Shown here piece by piece: positions 16,656-24,445 of a stretch of DNA of 64,000 nucleotides. Numbering within the stretch: position 1 is the first letter of the stretch; every line of letters begins with the position of its first letter. Source of the stretch: Paenibacillus_AQ nitricinens (GTDB lineage Bacteria; Bacillota; Bacilli; Paenibacillales; Paenibacillaceae); NCBI RefSeq assembly GCF_052056485.1, contig NZ_CP183948.1, forward strand, positions 2,480,001-2,544,000, given 5' to 3'. Both the position numbers and the translations under genes were made by a program. The notes below the pieces were generated by a model. That model had not been told where the DNA came from, ran no database searches, and was given only the letters and a program-made list of their open reading frames with translations.

Positions 16656-18398
16656 TTAAAGCGTATAACCGAAGCCTAGAATAGTAAAGCACTTATCCTG
16701 ATCTTCGGGCACCATTTTTATTTCTATCTGATGCTCACTGCTAGCTTCGTTTTGATATAGAATTACCGGATTGCAATGTGTCCAGTTGTTCACGTGAGGA
16801 TCAGCAGTAACTGCAAGGCTGCCGTCTACGAAGATATCCGCCTTGCCGAATTCGTTGCTGCCGGAATCCTTGTATACGAGGATGAGATTTTTACTTGTTA
16901 TTGTCAGCTTGAAGCTTTCTTCTCCAGACGCTCTTGAATGCATCCAATTATGAGGGAATTCCGGAGTACCTTGAGAGTCAGCATCCATTTCTACCCGCTG
17001 CAAATCGGTATCGATCCCCGAAAATCCGCCTGCTTCGATCTTACCTGCGTCAATATAGTTTTTTCTATCCAGCAGGAGGGTTCCGGAAAAATCATTCCCG
17101 ATGACCGGGTGTTGATCCAATAAGATGTCATCTTCATTCATTAGTGATTTATGGGTTTCGGTGAATAAATAAGCGAGACAATCAGCCATTACCCGGTGAC
17201 CCTCATTTGTCGGATGATAGATATCATAGAAAAATTGCCGTTTAGAGATGATGTTGCCTTCAGCTTTACTCAGGCGGAACTGCTCGGATACGGCATCCTT
17301 TACACTAACCATAGGAAGATTATAATGGCGGCCAATGGGGGAGAGTCGATCCTGCAGGTTCCAGTCATTCATAAACACACTGAACAGAAGGATTACGGCA
17401 GGCTGATGATCGGCGGAAAGTATTTTTAAGCATAAGCTTTCAAAACAATTGCCCTTCGTTTCATCCCCTTCGTCGTTTACCGCAAATTCCACTACCACGA
17501 TATCTGGTGTTACGAAACCGTCTCTAAGAATATCTCTTTCATAACGGATGACGCCAAGCTCGGAGGGTGTTCCGCCTACCCCAGTCTTCACAAAGTGGAT
17601 GTTCTCGCCACCATTTGTGCCGAATAAGTCTTTAAATCTTAAATACGACTGATAGGCATAACATTCCGTGTGTATCGGCTTAGCACCGGCTCCTTGAGTA
17701 ATGGAACCTCCAATATAAGCGATCGTGACTTCCTCGCCCTTTATAGCCTTATTTATGGCAGCTTTTAATCTTTTATTATTGCCAGCGTGCAGCAAGGATT
17801 GTGTAATGATCTTTTGGTACTCATTCGATTCAAAAGCAACTGGTGGTTCAAGGATTAGCTCTGGAACAGAATAACCGTCATGCAAATAAAAAATAACACT
17901 CGCAATCGCCAGTTCGCCTGCGTGATTAAATTCAAAAGCAAATTTTCCGAGCACATCATCCTCTTCAGAACCCGGACAATCTGCTAACCTCAAAATAACC
18001 TCTGAACCATCGGCGGGGCAGGGTACACGTAAATAACTGCCGGTTTCATATTTACTAGTTTTGCCCCAGTGCTGCAATAAAAAAGTGACTGGATCTTCCT
18101 GCGCGTTAGTCCTTCTCACGGATACTCCGATACTATGGACCAATTTGCGAAATCCAGTGCTGCTCCCCAGAAGCTCCAGAATCGCCTCGTCTGTAACACC
18201 GCCTATAAATTTGGTCTTGTCGATCAGATAGTTACCTTCCAGATAAACTTCCTGTGACGGTTTGCCTTCGGCTCTTGCTGTTGCTTCAATTGCTGTTTCG
18301 TACAGCACAAAAAAGCCGTTTCTACGATCAGCCGGGTCCTTTGGAGCCTTCGGACCTTCAATCTGTTCGCCTGCAATAAATTCGTTATTCTTTTCCAT
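16656..18398 (-). CDS. SGNH/GDSL hydrolase family protein (predicted carbohydrate esterase)
   Basis: A 580-residue protein with an N-terminal beta-rich region, a central SGNH hydrolase domain starting at VTIAYIGGSITQGAGAK (nucleophile Ser in GGSITQG, about residue 236), an AVNDEG block and the catalytic dyad motif YHPTNEGHRVMAD (about 390-402), then a C-terminal beta-sandwich. Such enzymes deacylate plant polysaccharides. It has no signal peptide. Divergence from the GH115 alpha-glucuronidase gene suggests action on acetylated glucuronoxylan oligosaccharides (inference). The start at 18398 has GAGG 9 nt upstream; the ATG three codons earlier abuts that site. A cre-like sequence lies 35 bp upstream. 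Confidence 0.82.
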   Translation of the reverse strand: MEKNNEFIAGEQIEGPKAPKDPADRRNGFFVLYETAIEATARAEGKPSQEVYLEGNYLIDKTKFIGGVTDEAILELLGSSTGFRKLVHSIGVSVRRTNAQEDPVTFLLQHWGKTSKYETGSYLRVPCPADGSEVILRLADCPGSEEDDVLGKFAFEFNHAGELAIASVIFYLHDGYSVPELILEPPVAFESNEYQKIITQSLLHAGNNKRLKAAINKAIKGEEVTIAYIGGSITQGAGAKPIHTECYAYQSYLRFKDLFGTNGGENIHFVKTGVGGTPSELGVIRYERDILRDGFVTPDIVVVEFAVNDEGDETKGNCFESLCLKILSADHQPAVILLFSVFMNDWNLQDRLSPIGRHYNLPMVSVKDAVSEQFRLSKAEGNIISKRQFFYDIYHPTNEGHRVMADCLAYLFTETHKSLMNEDDILLDQHPVIGNDFSGTLLLDRKNYIDAGKIEAGGFSGIDTDLQRVEMDADSQGTPEFPHNWMHSRASGEESFKLTITSKNLILVYKDSGSNEFGKADIFVDGSLAVTADPHVNNWTHCNPVILYQNEASSEHQIEIKMVPEDQDKCFTILGFGYTL

Positions 18399-18432
18399 AT
18401 GGATCATCCTCGCTTTGTAAGGTTCTCTTATT

Positions 18433-18447
18433 ATGGATGCGCTTGCA
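18433..18447 (-). promoter_or_regulatory. Candidate cre (CcpA) site upstream of the GDSL esterase gene
   Basis: ATGGATGCGCTTGCA matches the consensus WTGNAANCGNWNNCW at 14 of 15 positions (T at position 6). It lies 35 bp upstream of the esterase start in the divergent region. Confidence 0.5.
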
Positions 18448-18569
18448 AATGAAATGATTCTGCTACAGGGGATTACCTGTTAACAGTAACACCAAATATC
18501 TAGATTGTTCAACCGTTAAACAAAGTTTCATTTAATAATTACAAAAACTTGCTAGTTTACACATGGAAG

Positions 18570-18592
18570 TTGAAATCGCTTACTTATATAAT
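18570..18592 (+). promoter_or_regulatory. cre site abutting the -10 element of the GH115 promoter
   Basis: TTGAAATCGCTTACT (18570-18584) matches all 15 positions of the consensus WTGNAANCGNWNNCW. A perfect TATAAT (18587-18592) follows 2 bp later, 44 bp before the GH115 start. CcpA bound here would cover the -35 to -10 region. The -35 element itself is weak (TGGAAG at 17-bp spacing). Confidence 0.65.
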
Positions 18593-18636
18593 GTGCCTAG
18601 CCATACGAAAATAGGATGCTTAAGGGGAGAATAATC

Positions 18637-21492
18637 ATGCCTACGCAGGAATTAAACCTTGTGAAGCAGGGCAAAGCTGCTAAGATTTACGTGGATTCCA
18701 AAGGGAAGGATTATGCCGGTTTGCGCCGCGTGGCTCAGTCTTTTGCAGCAGATGTTAAACAGGTAACAGAGGTTGAACCTGAAATACATACACAATTGAA
18801 GACATTGGATGGAACCGTTGTAATCGCTGGATCGATCGGCAGTAATGAGCTTATTGATCGTTTAATTGCAGAGGGGACAGTGGATGTGTCTGCCATCCAA
18901 GGGAAAAGGGAATGTTATAGGATTCAGGTAGTTGAAGAACCGACAGCAGGAGTGGACAAGGCGCTCGTCATTGTGGGAAGCGATAAACGCGGGACGATGT
19001 ACGGGATTTATTCTATCTCTGAAAAAATTGGTGTTAGTCCGTGGAAATATTGGGCAGATGTTATACCAGAGAAAAAAGCAGATTTGACCTTACCTGATAG
19101 CCAGCTACATATGATTTCCAAAGAACCTTCGGTTAAATACAGAGGGATTTTTTTGAATGACGACTGGCCGTCCTTGGGCTCTTGGGTAACTCAAAGATTT
19201 GGTGATTTTAATGAAGATTTCTATGACAAGGTGTTTGAACTAATTCTTCGATTAAAGGGGAATTATTTATGGCCAGCGATGTGGAGTGCCGAATTCAGCC
19301 TTAACGGTAAAAGCAATCCAATCGCCAACGCCCAGCATGCACAGGAATACGGCATTATAATGGGAACCTCCCATCATGAACCTTTATTTCGGGCAGGCAG
19401 TGAATGGCAGAAGGTATACAACCAATATGGAACAAGTAACTTATGGGATTTTGCCCGAAACAAACAAGCTATTACGGATTTCTGGGAAGATGGAATCAAA
19501 CGGAATCAGGACTTTGACAATTTAATCACACTAGGGATGCGGGGAGAAAGTGATTCTGCGCTGGAGGGCTCCGACCAGGAGAATACTGACCTGCTGAAGG
19601 ATATCATCCTTACGCAAAAAGAATTATTAAAGAAATATAATCTTGAGCACTCGCCCCAAATTCTAGCCGTATACAAGGAAGTGGAGAAGTATTGGTATGG
19701 CACTGCTGAGGTTGAAGGCTTGAAGGACTGGGAAGTCCTGAATGAGGTTACGATCCTGCTGGCAGATGATAACTTTGGCAATCTCCGCAAAATCCCAACG
19801 GAACACGAACGCGATCGAAGTGCAGGGTGGGGGATGTACTATCATTTTGACTATCATGGGGGTCCACATTCCTATGAATGGTTAAACACGATTCCGCTGG
19901 AGAAGGTTTGGGAGCAAATGTGTATGGCATTCGACTATGGCATCCGTGATGTATGGATTGTGAACGTCGGGGATTTGAAGCCTATGGAATTGCCTATTTC
20001 CTACTTTATGGAATTGGCCTATGATTTTGAAGCTTGGGGTACCGGAGCGATTAACCGGACTGAGGAATATACCAAACGATGGGTAGAACAGCAGTTCGGA
20101 TATGCACTGGAACATGAGACATGCTTGGGCATCGCGCAATTGCTGAGTAAGTATACCCGAATGAACGGCCGCCGCAAGCCGGAGATTATTTATCCGTCAA
20201 CCTTCAGTCCTATCCATTACAATGAGGCACAGAGAGTGCTGAAGCAGGCGATTAAGATGGAGAATGCCGCTGACCAACACCATGCTCTTATTCCTGAATC
20301 ATTAAAAGATGCGTACTACCAGCTTGTATATTTCCCTGCTGCTGCCTCAGCCAATGTGCTCAAAATGCAAATATATGCTCGGCTTAACGAGCTATATACT
20401 GGACGAGGCAGTATATTAGCCAATACCTACGCTACCCTGACTCATGAAGCCATCGATAGGGATAAACACCTGGAGCAGGTTTATAATAGCGGAATTACAG
20501 AAGGAAAATGGCAAGGAATGATGAGTTCCCCTCATGTCGGGTATGTTCACTGGAATGCAGAGGGGTGGAAATATCCAGAGGTGAGCACGTTGATTCCCGC
20601 TAAAGGCTCTATATTGATTGTTGATGTTGAAGGTACGGAGCAAGCGTATGTTTCGGGTACGGCAAAGCTTCCTGTATTTACAAATCTGCAAAAAGAAAAT
20701 TATTGCATTACAATCAGCAACGGTGGAGAAGCGGGTTTTGAATATCAGGCAAAAAGCAGTGTAGCTTGGATCAAGCTTGAGAAAACATCGGGGTGGATCA
20801 AGGCTGGGGAGAGCTTACAGGTTTCTGTAGATTGGGAGAAGGTTCGCGAGACATCGGCGGGTGAAATTACGATCTGTGGTGCCGGGGGCACCGTTAAGGT
20901 GAATGTAGCTGTGGACTGGACTGACATTCAGGATGTGCCAGCGATGACCTTTATCGAGGCGCATAATAGAGTGGCCATTGAAGCGGAGCATACCTCAAGC
21001 CGTGTTGCACAATCAGGGGTGGAATGGAAGACCATTGCTAATTATGGGCGTTCTTTATCCTCGGTTAAAATGTTTCCGGATGCTGTATCGTTTGAACAAC
21101 CGGAGTGTGCACCTTATCTGGAATATCAGGTTTTAGTACAGCAGGCTGCAGATTACAGCTTAACCGCGTATATTGCTCCAACGAACAACCTGTCACAGTC
21201 CAGCGGATTAAAATATGCGATAGGCTTCGATGCGCAGACGCCAGTGATTACGGATGCTCTACCTACGGATTTTGCGGGTGGCAATCATGATAATGAACCG
21301 TGGTGCCGCGGGGTTATGAATAATATCCATACCGTGACCACCATTCATGCTTTAACGAAGGGTATCCATACCCTCCGCTTTTACGGATTGGATGCGGGCC
21401 TGGTCCTGCAAAAGCTTGTGTTGTCCGCTGCGGAGCTTCCGTATTCCTATTTGGGTCCAGAGGAGAGCTTCTATAGTAGGGGGACGCACTAA
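18637..21492 (+). CDS. Glycoside hydrolase family 115 alpha-glucuronidase
   Basis: A 951-residue protein matching GH115 throughout. It has an N-terminal hexosaminidase-like domain (KALVIVGSDKRGTMYGIY), a long TIM-barrel catalytic domain beginning around PSVKYRGIFLNDDWPSLGSW (with NYLWPAMWSAEF and RSAGWGMYYHFDYHGGPHSY), a helical region and a C-terminal beta-sandwich (about 780-945). GH115 enzymes remove (4-O-methyl-)glucuronic acid from internal and terminal xylose of glucuronoxylan. There is no signal peptide, so imported oligosaccharides are the likely substrate. The ATG at 18637 was chosen because AAGGGGAG lies 7 nt upstream; the ATG at 18616 precedes it without a site. Catabolite repression is suggested by the cre next to its -10. 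Confidence 0.92.
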   Translation: MPTQELNLVKQGKAAKIYVDSKGKDYAGLRRVAQSFAADVKQVTEVEPEIHTQLKTLDGTVVIAGSIGSNELIDRLIAEGTVDVSAIQGKRECYRIQVVEEPTAGVDKALVIVGSDKRGTMYGIYSISEKIGVSPWKYWADVIPEKKADLTLPDSQLHMISKEPSVKYRGIFLNDDWPSLGSWVTQRFGDFNEDFYDKVFELILRLKGNYLWPAMWSAEFSLNGKSNPIANAQHAQEYGIIMGTSHHEPLFRAGSEWQKVYNQYGTSNLWDFARNKQAITDFWEDGIKRNQDFDNLITLGMRGESDSALEGSDQENTDLLKDIILTQKELLKKYNLEHSPQILAVYKEVEKYWYGTAEVEGLKDWEVLNEVTILLADDNFGNLRKIPTEHERDRSAGWGMYYHFDYHGGPHSYEWLNTIPLEKVWEQMCMAFDYGIRDVWIVNVGDLKPMELPISYFMELAYDFEAWGTGAINRTEEYTKRWVEQQFGYALEHETCLGIAQLLSKYTRMNGRRKPEIIYPSTFSPIHYNEAQRVLKQAIKMENAADQHHALIPESLKDAYYQLVYFPAAASANVLKMQIYARLNELYTGRGSILANTYATLTHEAIDRDKHLEQVYNSGITEGKWQGMMSSPHVGYVHWNAEGWKYPEVSTLIPAKGSILIVDVEGTEQAYVSGTAKLPVFTNLQKENYCITISNGGEAGFEYQAKSSVAWIKLEKTSGWIKAGESLQVSVDWEKVRETSAGEITICGAGGTVKVNVAVDWTDIQDVPAMTFIEAHNRVAIEAEHTSSRVAQSGVEWKTIANYGRSLSSVKMFPDAVSFEQPECAPYLEYQVLVQQAADYSLTAYIAPTNNLSQSSGLKYAIGFDAQTPVITDALPTDFAGGNHDNEPWCRGVMNNIHTVTTIHALTKGIHTLRFYGLDAGLVLQKLVLSAAELPYSYLGPEESFYSRGTH

Positions 21493-21547
21493 TTCATAGT
21501 TAGAGCTAATTGAAGGGCTGAATCCACGAATGGTTCAGGGTCCTCCG

Positions 21548-22348
21548 TTATTTCAAGGCAGATGACGGAGGATAACCCTTGATATTTTTGAAAACATTAC
21601 TGAAGTAGGCGACATCTTGATAACCACAGTGCTCTGCTACTTCGGACACATTGAAGCCACCTGCGGACAGAATCATCTCGGCATTGTTCACCCGTACTTT
21701 ATTTATGAATTCCTTATAGGTGGAACCGGTGTTTTGCTTGAACAGCTTGCCAAGATATACAGAATTTAAGGCAACCAAATCAGCTAGTTCCTTGATCGTA
21801 ACTTCCTCCGAATAATGATCCATAATATAGGTCATTACTTTTTGGATTCTCAGATCGATTAGAGGTGTCTCTTGATGGTGGGTTATGCTTAACAGGCGAT
21901 ACACGATCAGTTGAAAAATGGCTCTGGCCTTCATTTTATAAAAAGCCTGTTTGCCCATCCATACATGCGAGAAATCTTTGATGTCTGCTAGGATCTCTTT
22001 AGTTCTCAAGTTTTTGGTTACGGTCTCAAAAGGGAGCTGCACATGATTGTCCGCCCCCTCCCAGAAGAAATTAAACGCAAAAGAACGCATGGGTGCCTCC
22101 TTAAAGGTCTGCGCTTCCCGAATACTTCCGGAAGGTGCATAGAGCATATCACCAGCTTCAACCGTAAATTTCTCCCCATTAATAAAATAGTTCGATTTCC
22201 CTTCCACAATGAAGGTAAGGTCATGGAAATCTATTTTGCTCCTCGTTATCTCCCAATCCGGGAAGGATCTGCGGTCGACGAACAAAAAAACATTCGGAAC
22301 TAGATTCTCATATTTGCCAATGTCCATTTCAGCCATTGCTCCTTCCAT
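21548..22348 (-). CDS. AraC family transcriptional regulator
   Basis: A protein of up to 266 residues with an N-terminal cupin sensor (YFINGEKFTVEAGDMLYAP, about 55-73) and a C-terminal double AraC helix-turn-helix (LVALNSVYLGKLFKQNTG and CGYQDVAYFSNVFKNIKG). It is convergent with the GH115 gene and probably regulates local hemicellulose genes (inference). The start is uncertain: the outermost ATG (22348) has no ribosome binding site, while AAGGAG inside the reading frame would serve an ATG at 22327 or 22336. Confidence 0.87.
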   Translation of the reverse strand: MEGAMAEMDIGKYENLVPNVFLFVDRRSFPDWEITRSKIDFHDLTFIVEGKSNYFINGEKFTVEAGDMLYAPSGSIREAQTFKEAPMRSFAFNFFWEGADNHVQLPFETVTKNLRTKEILADIKDFSHVWMGKQAFYKMKARAIFQLIVYRLLSITHHQETPLIDLRIQKVMTYIMDHYSEEVTIKELADLVALNSVYLGKLFKQNTGSTYKEFINKVRVNNAEMILSAGGFNVSEVAEHCGYQDVAYFSNVFKNIKGYPPSSALK

Positions 22349-22421
22349 ATAACTAGAGCTGCACCAATACCGATTGGTATATTATACCGAAATGAAACCT
22401 ATAACGAAAAGACTCTTTTAA

Positions 22422-23042
22422 TCATTGGGAATGCCGTACGCCATGCATAATGAAATCCTTGAATTGTCGGTCCGTTGCCCGGTCTTCCTCCGTAACCATA
22501 CCGCCCCGCTGATGCGTAATAATAACGGCTTTTTGTAAATACATGAAATACAGGTGGGTAGACTTCTGCAGAATGTTCAGCCACTTATTTTTTTCCTCTG
22601 GAGCCACTGTTATTGTGTCAAGCAGTATAAGTCGCGAATACCAGCCTTCCATAGCCTTCTTAAAGTCAGGCAGTTCTGCAGGATTCTTAGAAAGCGTGCT
22701 GTAGTAAACTCCAAAAATGGCATCATAGTAAATCAGTGACTCCTGATGATCTCTTAGCGCCAAATATTTATCCAGAATGTTCTCTAGTGATTGTACCGGC
22801 TGTTCAAAATCAAAATCAAACAGCAGCTGGCCAAACATCCGCTCCAGGTTAAGGACATAGATTTGAGCGGCTAATTCTTCTTTGTCCTTATAATGATGAT
22901 ACAAAGTGCGCCGGGAGACCCCGGCTTGTTCTGCAATTTGAGCCATATCCGTACGTTCAATACCTTGAGCACAGAACAAGCTGAGCGCTGTATCCTTAAT
23001 GATCTCCCTCGTCATTTGCATCTGCTTTTCACGCAAATTCAT
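22422..23042 (-). CDS. TetR/AcrR family transcriptional regulator
   Basis: A 206-residue repressor. The N-terminal helix-turn-helix reads MAQIAEQAGVSRRTLYHHYK (about 33-52), followed by an all-helical ligand domain. AGGAG precedes the ATG by 9 nt. It lies 44 bp downstream of the pectin-acetylesterase-like gene on the same strand, so the two are probably cotranscribed and the repressor autoregulated through the palindrome upstream of that gene (inference). Confidence 0.9.
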   Translation of the reverse strand: MNLREKQMQMTREIIKDTALSLFCAQGIERTDMAQIAEQAGVSRRTLYHHYKDKEELAAQIYVLNLERMFGQLLFDFDFEQPVQSLENILDKYLALRDHQESLIYYDAIFGVYYSTLSKNPAELPDFKKAMEGWYSRLILLDTITVAPEEKNKWLNILQKSTHLYFMYLQKAVIITHQRGGMVTEEDRATDRQFKDFIMHGVRHSQ

Positions 23043-23086
23043 TAATTTTCTCTCCTGCCTTGTGCGAATATTTCGCTAATTCTGTG

Positions 23087-24277
23087 CTATTTCTGAGCTG
23101 GCTTCGACGTCATGAGGAACTTGCTGCCCACGGAATAGGGTTTCTGATGGTTGACCGCATCACCTAGCCATTTCAGAAGCTTCACACCATCTTGTTCAGC
23201 CTGAAAGAAGGTCTCTCTGGTTGCGAAAGTGTGCGGGGTTGTACCCGTCTTTACATTTAACCCATAGTCGGTCAGATAGTAATAATAATTAGGTAAAGTG
23301 GCAGCCAAAGAAGATACCGATTGCCGCATTTCCTGTGACCATTCATTAATAATGCGTTGATCTCTGGGCCCCTTGTAATCGTTGATGTTATTCTGAAAGT
23401 GGATCAGAATCTCGTCAAATACCGAGTAGGATTGCAATATTACCGCATTCGCAGGCAGTAGATGACCGTTCGCTTTAAATGCTGCCCCGATGATATCCGC
23501 TTCAGGGGTATACCCAAAGTTCTTAACGAAGTCTGCCTGCCATTCCTTATTCACAACATTTGGCCACTTGTCTGATTTCAGGAAGGAACTGTCTGAATAT
23601 TGGAAGATCTCGGAGTCTTTGTAATGAGAGGCGATCTCCGGAGCCCAGAAGGCGGACCCGAATCCACCAGCACTTTCACCTGCAATTAGCAGTTTTCCGG
23701 GCTTTTCCACGTTGGCATATATCCAATCAAGGCTGCTTCGCACATTATTGCTGCCGTTATAACGCATTGTAAAGGTGCTGCCATCCTCTCTTTTATATTC
23801 AACCGTACGGTTACCGATATGGAAATCACCCGTCGAATAGGGAAGGTAGACCACATTCCATCCATGAAAAGGATTGCCAGGGTTATCCGTATCCATCATG
23901 CCTCTCAGCAATGTCAGCATATAGAAGGGGATATTGGGGAAATAGTTGCCCGTATCTCCACCTTTAATGAAGTTCATGAGCTTGATTGGGTGCGCAGCGC
24001 TTTGGGCATCCCAGCTGGCCCCTCCACCGGAAAAGAAGATGATCCAGTTATTAGTCTCACCCTTTTTATTCCACATAAAATACTCTGATCCATCACTTGA
24101 AATGACATTTCCGTCCAGCTTGACTTTATTCCACTCATAAGGCTTCACTTCCGTGATTACGGGGGTGGCGGTGGCCGGTCTCTTGATCACAAAAGCGCTA
24201 ATCGCAAGAATAGCAATCAAAGCAAGGCTCAATAATCCAATGCATGTGAATATCGTAATTTTCCCCATTCTTCTCAT
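23087..24277 (-). CDS. Pectinacetylesterase/Notum family serine hydrolase, secreted or membrane-anchored
   Basis: A 396-residue protein with an N-terminal hydrophobic segment (about 6-30, no lipobox) acting as signal peptide or anchor. The extracellular domain has the family oxyanion block NWIIFFSGGGASWD (about 76-89), YLPYSTGDFHIGNR, the nucleophile elbow GESAGGFGS (about 198-206), an Asp region and a C-terminal TPHTFATRE segment with a candidate catalytic histidine. Family members deacetylate pectin or, in animals, Wnt. The ATG at 24277 is preferred because GGGAGAG lies 6 nt upstream; the ATG at 24283 abuts it. It is the first gene of a probable operon with a TetR regulator. Confidence 0.82.
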   Translation of the reverse strand: MRRMGKITIFTCIGLLSLALIAILAISAFVIKRPATATPVITEVKPYEWNKVKLDGNVISSDGSEYFMWNKKGETNNWIIFFSGGGASWDAQSAAHPIKLMNFIKGGDTGNYFPNIPFYMLTLLRGMMDTDNPGNPFHGWNVVYLPYSTGDFHIGNRTVEYKREDGSTFTMRYNGSNNVRSSLDWIYANVEKPGKLLIAGESAGGFGSAFWAPEIASHYKDSEIFQYSDSSFLKSDKWPNVVNKEWQADFVKNFGYTPEADIIGAAFKANGHLLPANAVILQSYSVFDEILIHFQNNINDYKGPRDQRIINEWSQEMRQSVSSLAATLPNYYYYLTDYGLNVKTGTTPHTFATRETFFQAEQDGVKLLKWLGDAVNHQKPYSVGSKFLMTSKPAQK

Positions 24278-24298
24278 ATACATCTCTCCCTTAAATGG

Positions 24299-24337
24299 AG
24301 TATACGCTACGTTAACTCATTGCGCAATGTGTATACT
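24299..24337 (-). promoter_or_regulatory. Palindromic candidate TetR operator upstream of the pectinacetylesterase-like gene
   Basis: A perfect 12-bp palindrome CATTGCGCAATG (24318-24329) lies about 40 bp upstream of the start at 24277. It is bracketed by AGTATAC (24299-24305) and GTATACT (24331-24337), which are inverted copies of each other. The regulator encoded in the same operon is the natural candidate ligand. Confidence 0.45.
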
Positions 24338-24364
24338 TAAATTCAAAATAAACAATCATAATCG

Positions 24365-24413
24365 AAAAACGGGGTGTCCTCGCAGCCTTTTATAAATGGC
24401 TACAGGGACACCC
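24365..24413 (-). terminator. Rho-independent terminator of the GH38 gene
   Basis: On the minus strand GGGTGTCC and an inner AGCC pair with GGCT and GGACACCC, with small internal bulges, and the hairpin is followed by GTTTTTCG. It lies 33 bp past the stop of the mannosidase gene. Confidence 0.8.
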
Positions 24414-24445
24414 TGATGTTGTATGTTACTTCATTTAATTAGATT

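Noticed and set aside
21541..21572. Inverted repeat TCCTCCGT/ACGGAGGA at the end of the AraC gene
   Set aside because: No T tract follows on either strand, and most of it lies inside the coding end of the AraC gene, so it is not called as a terminator.
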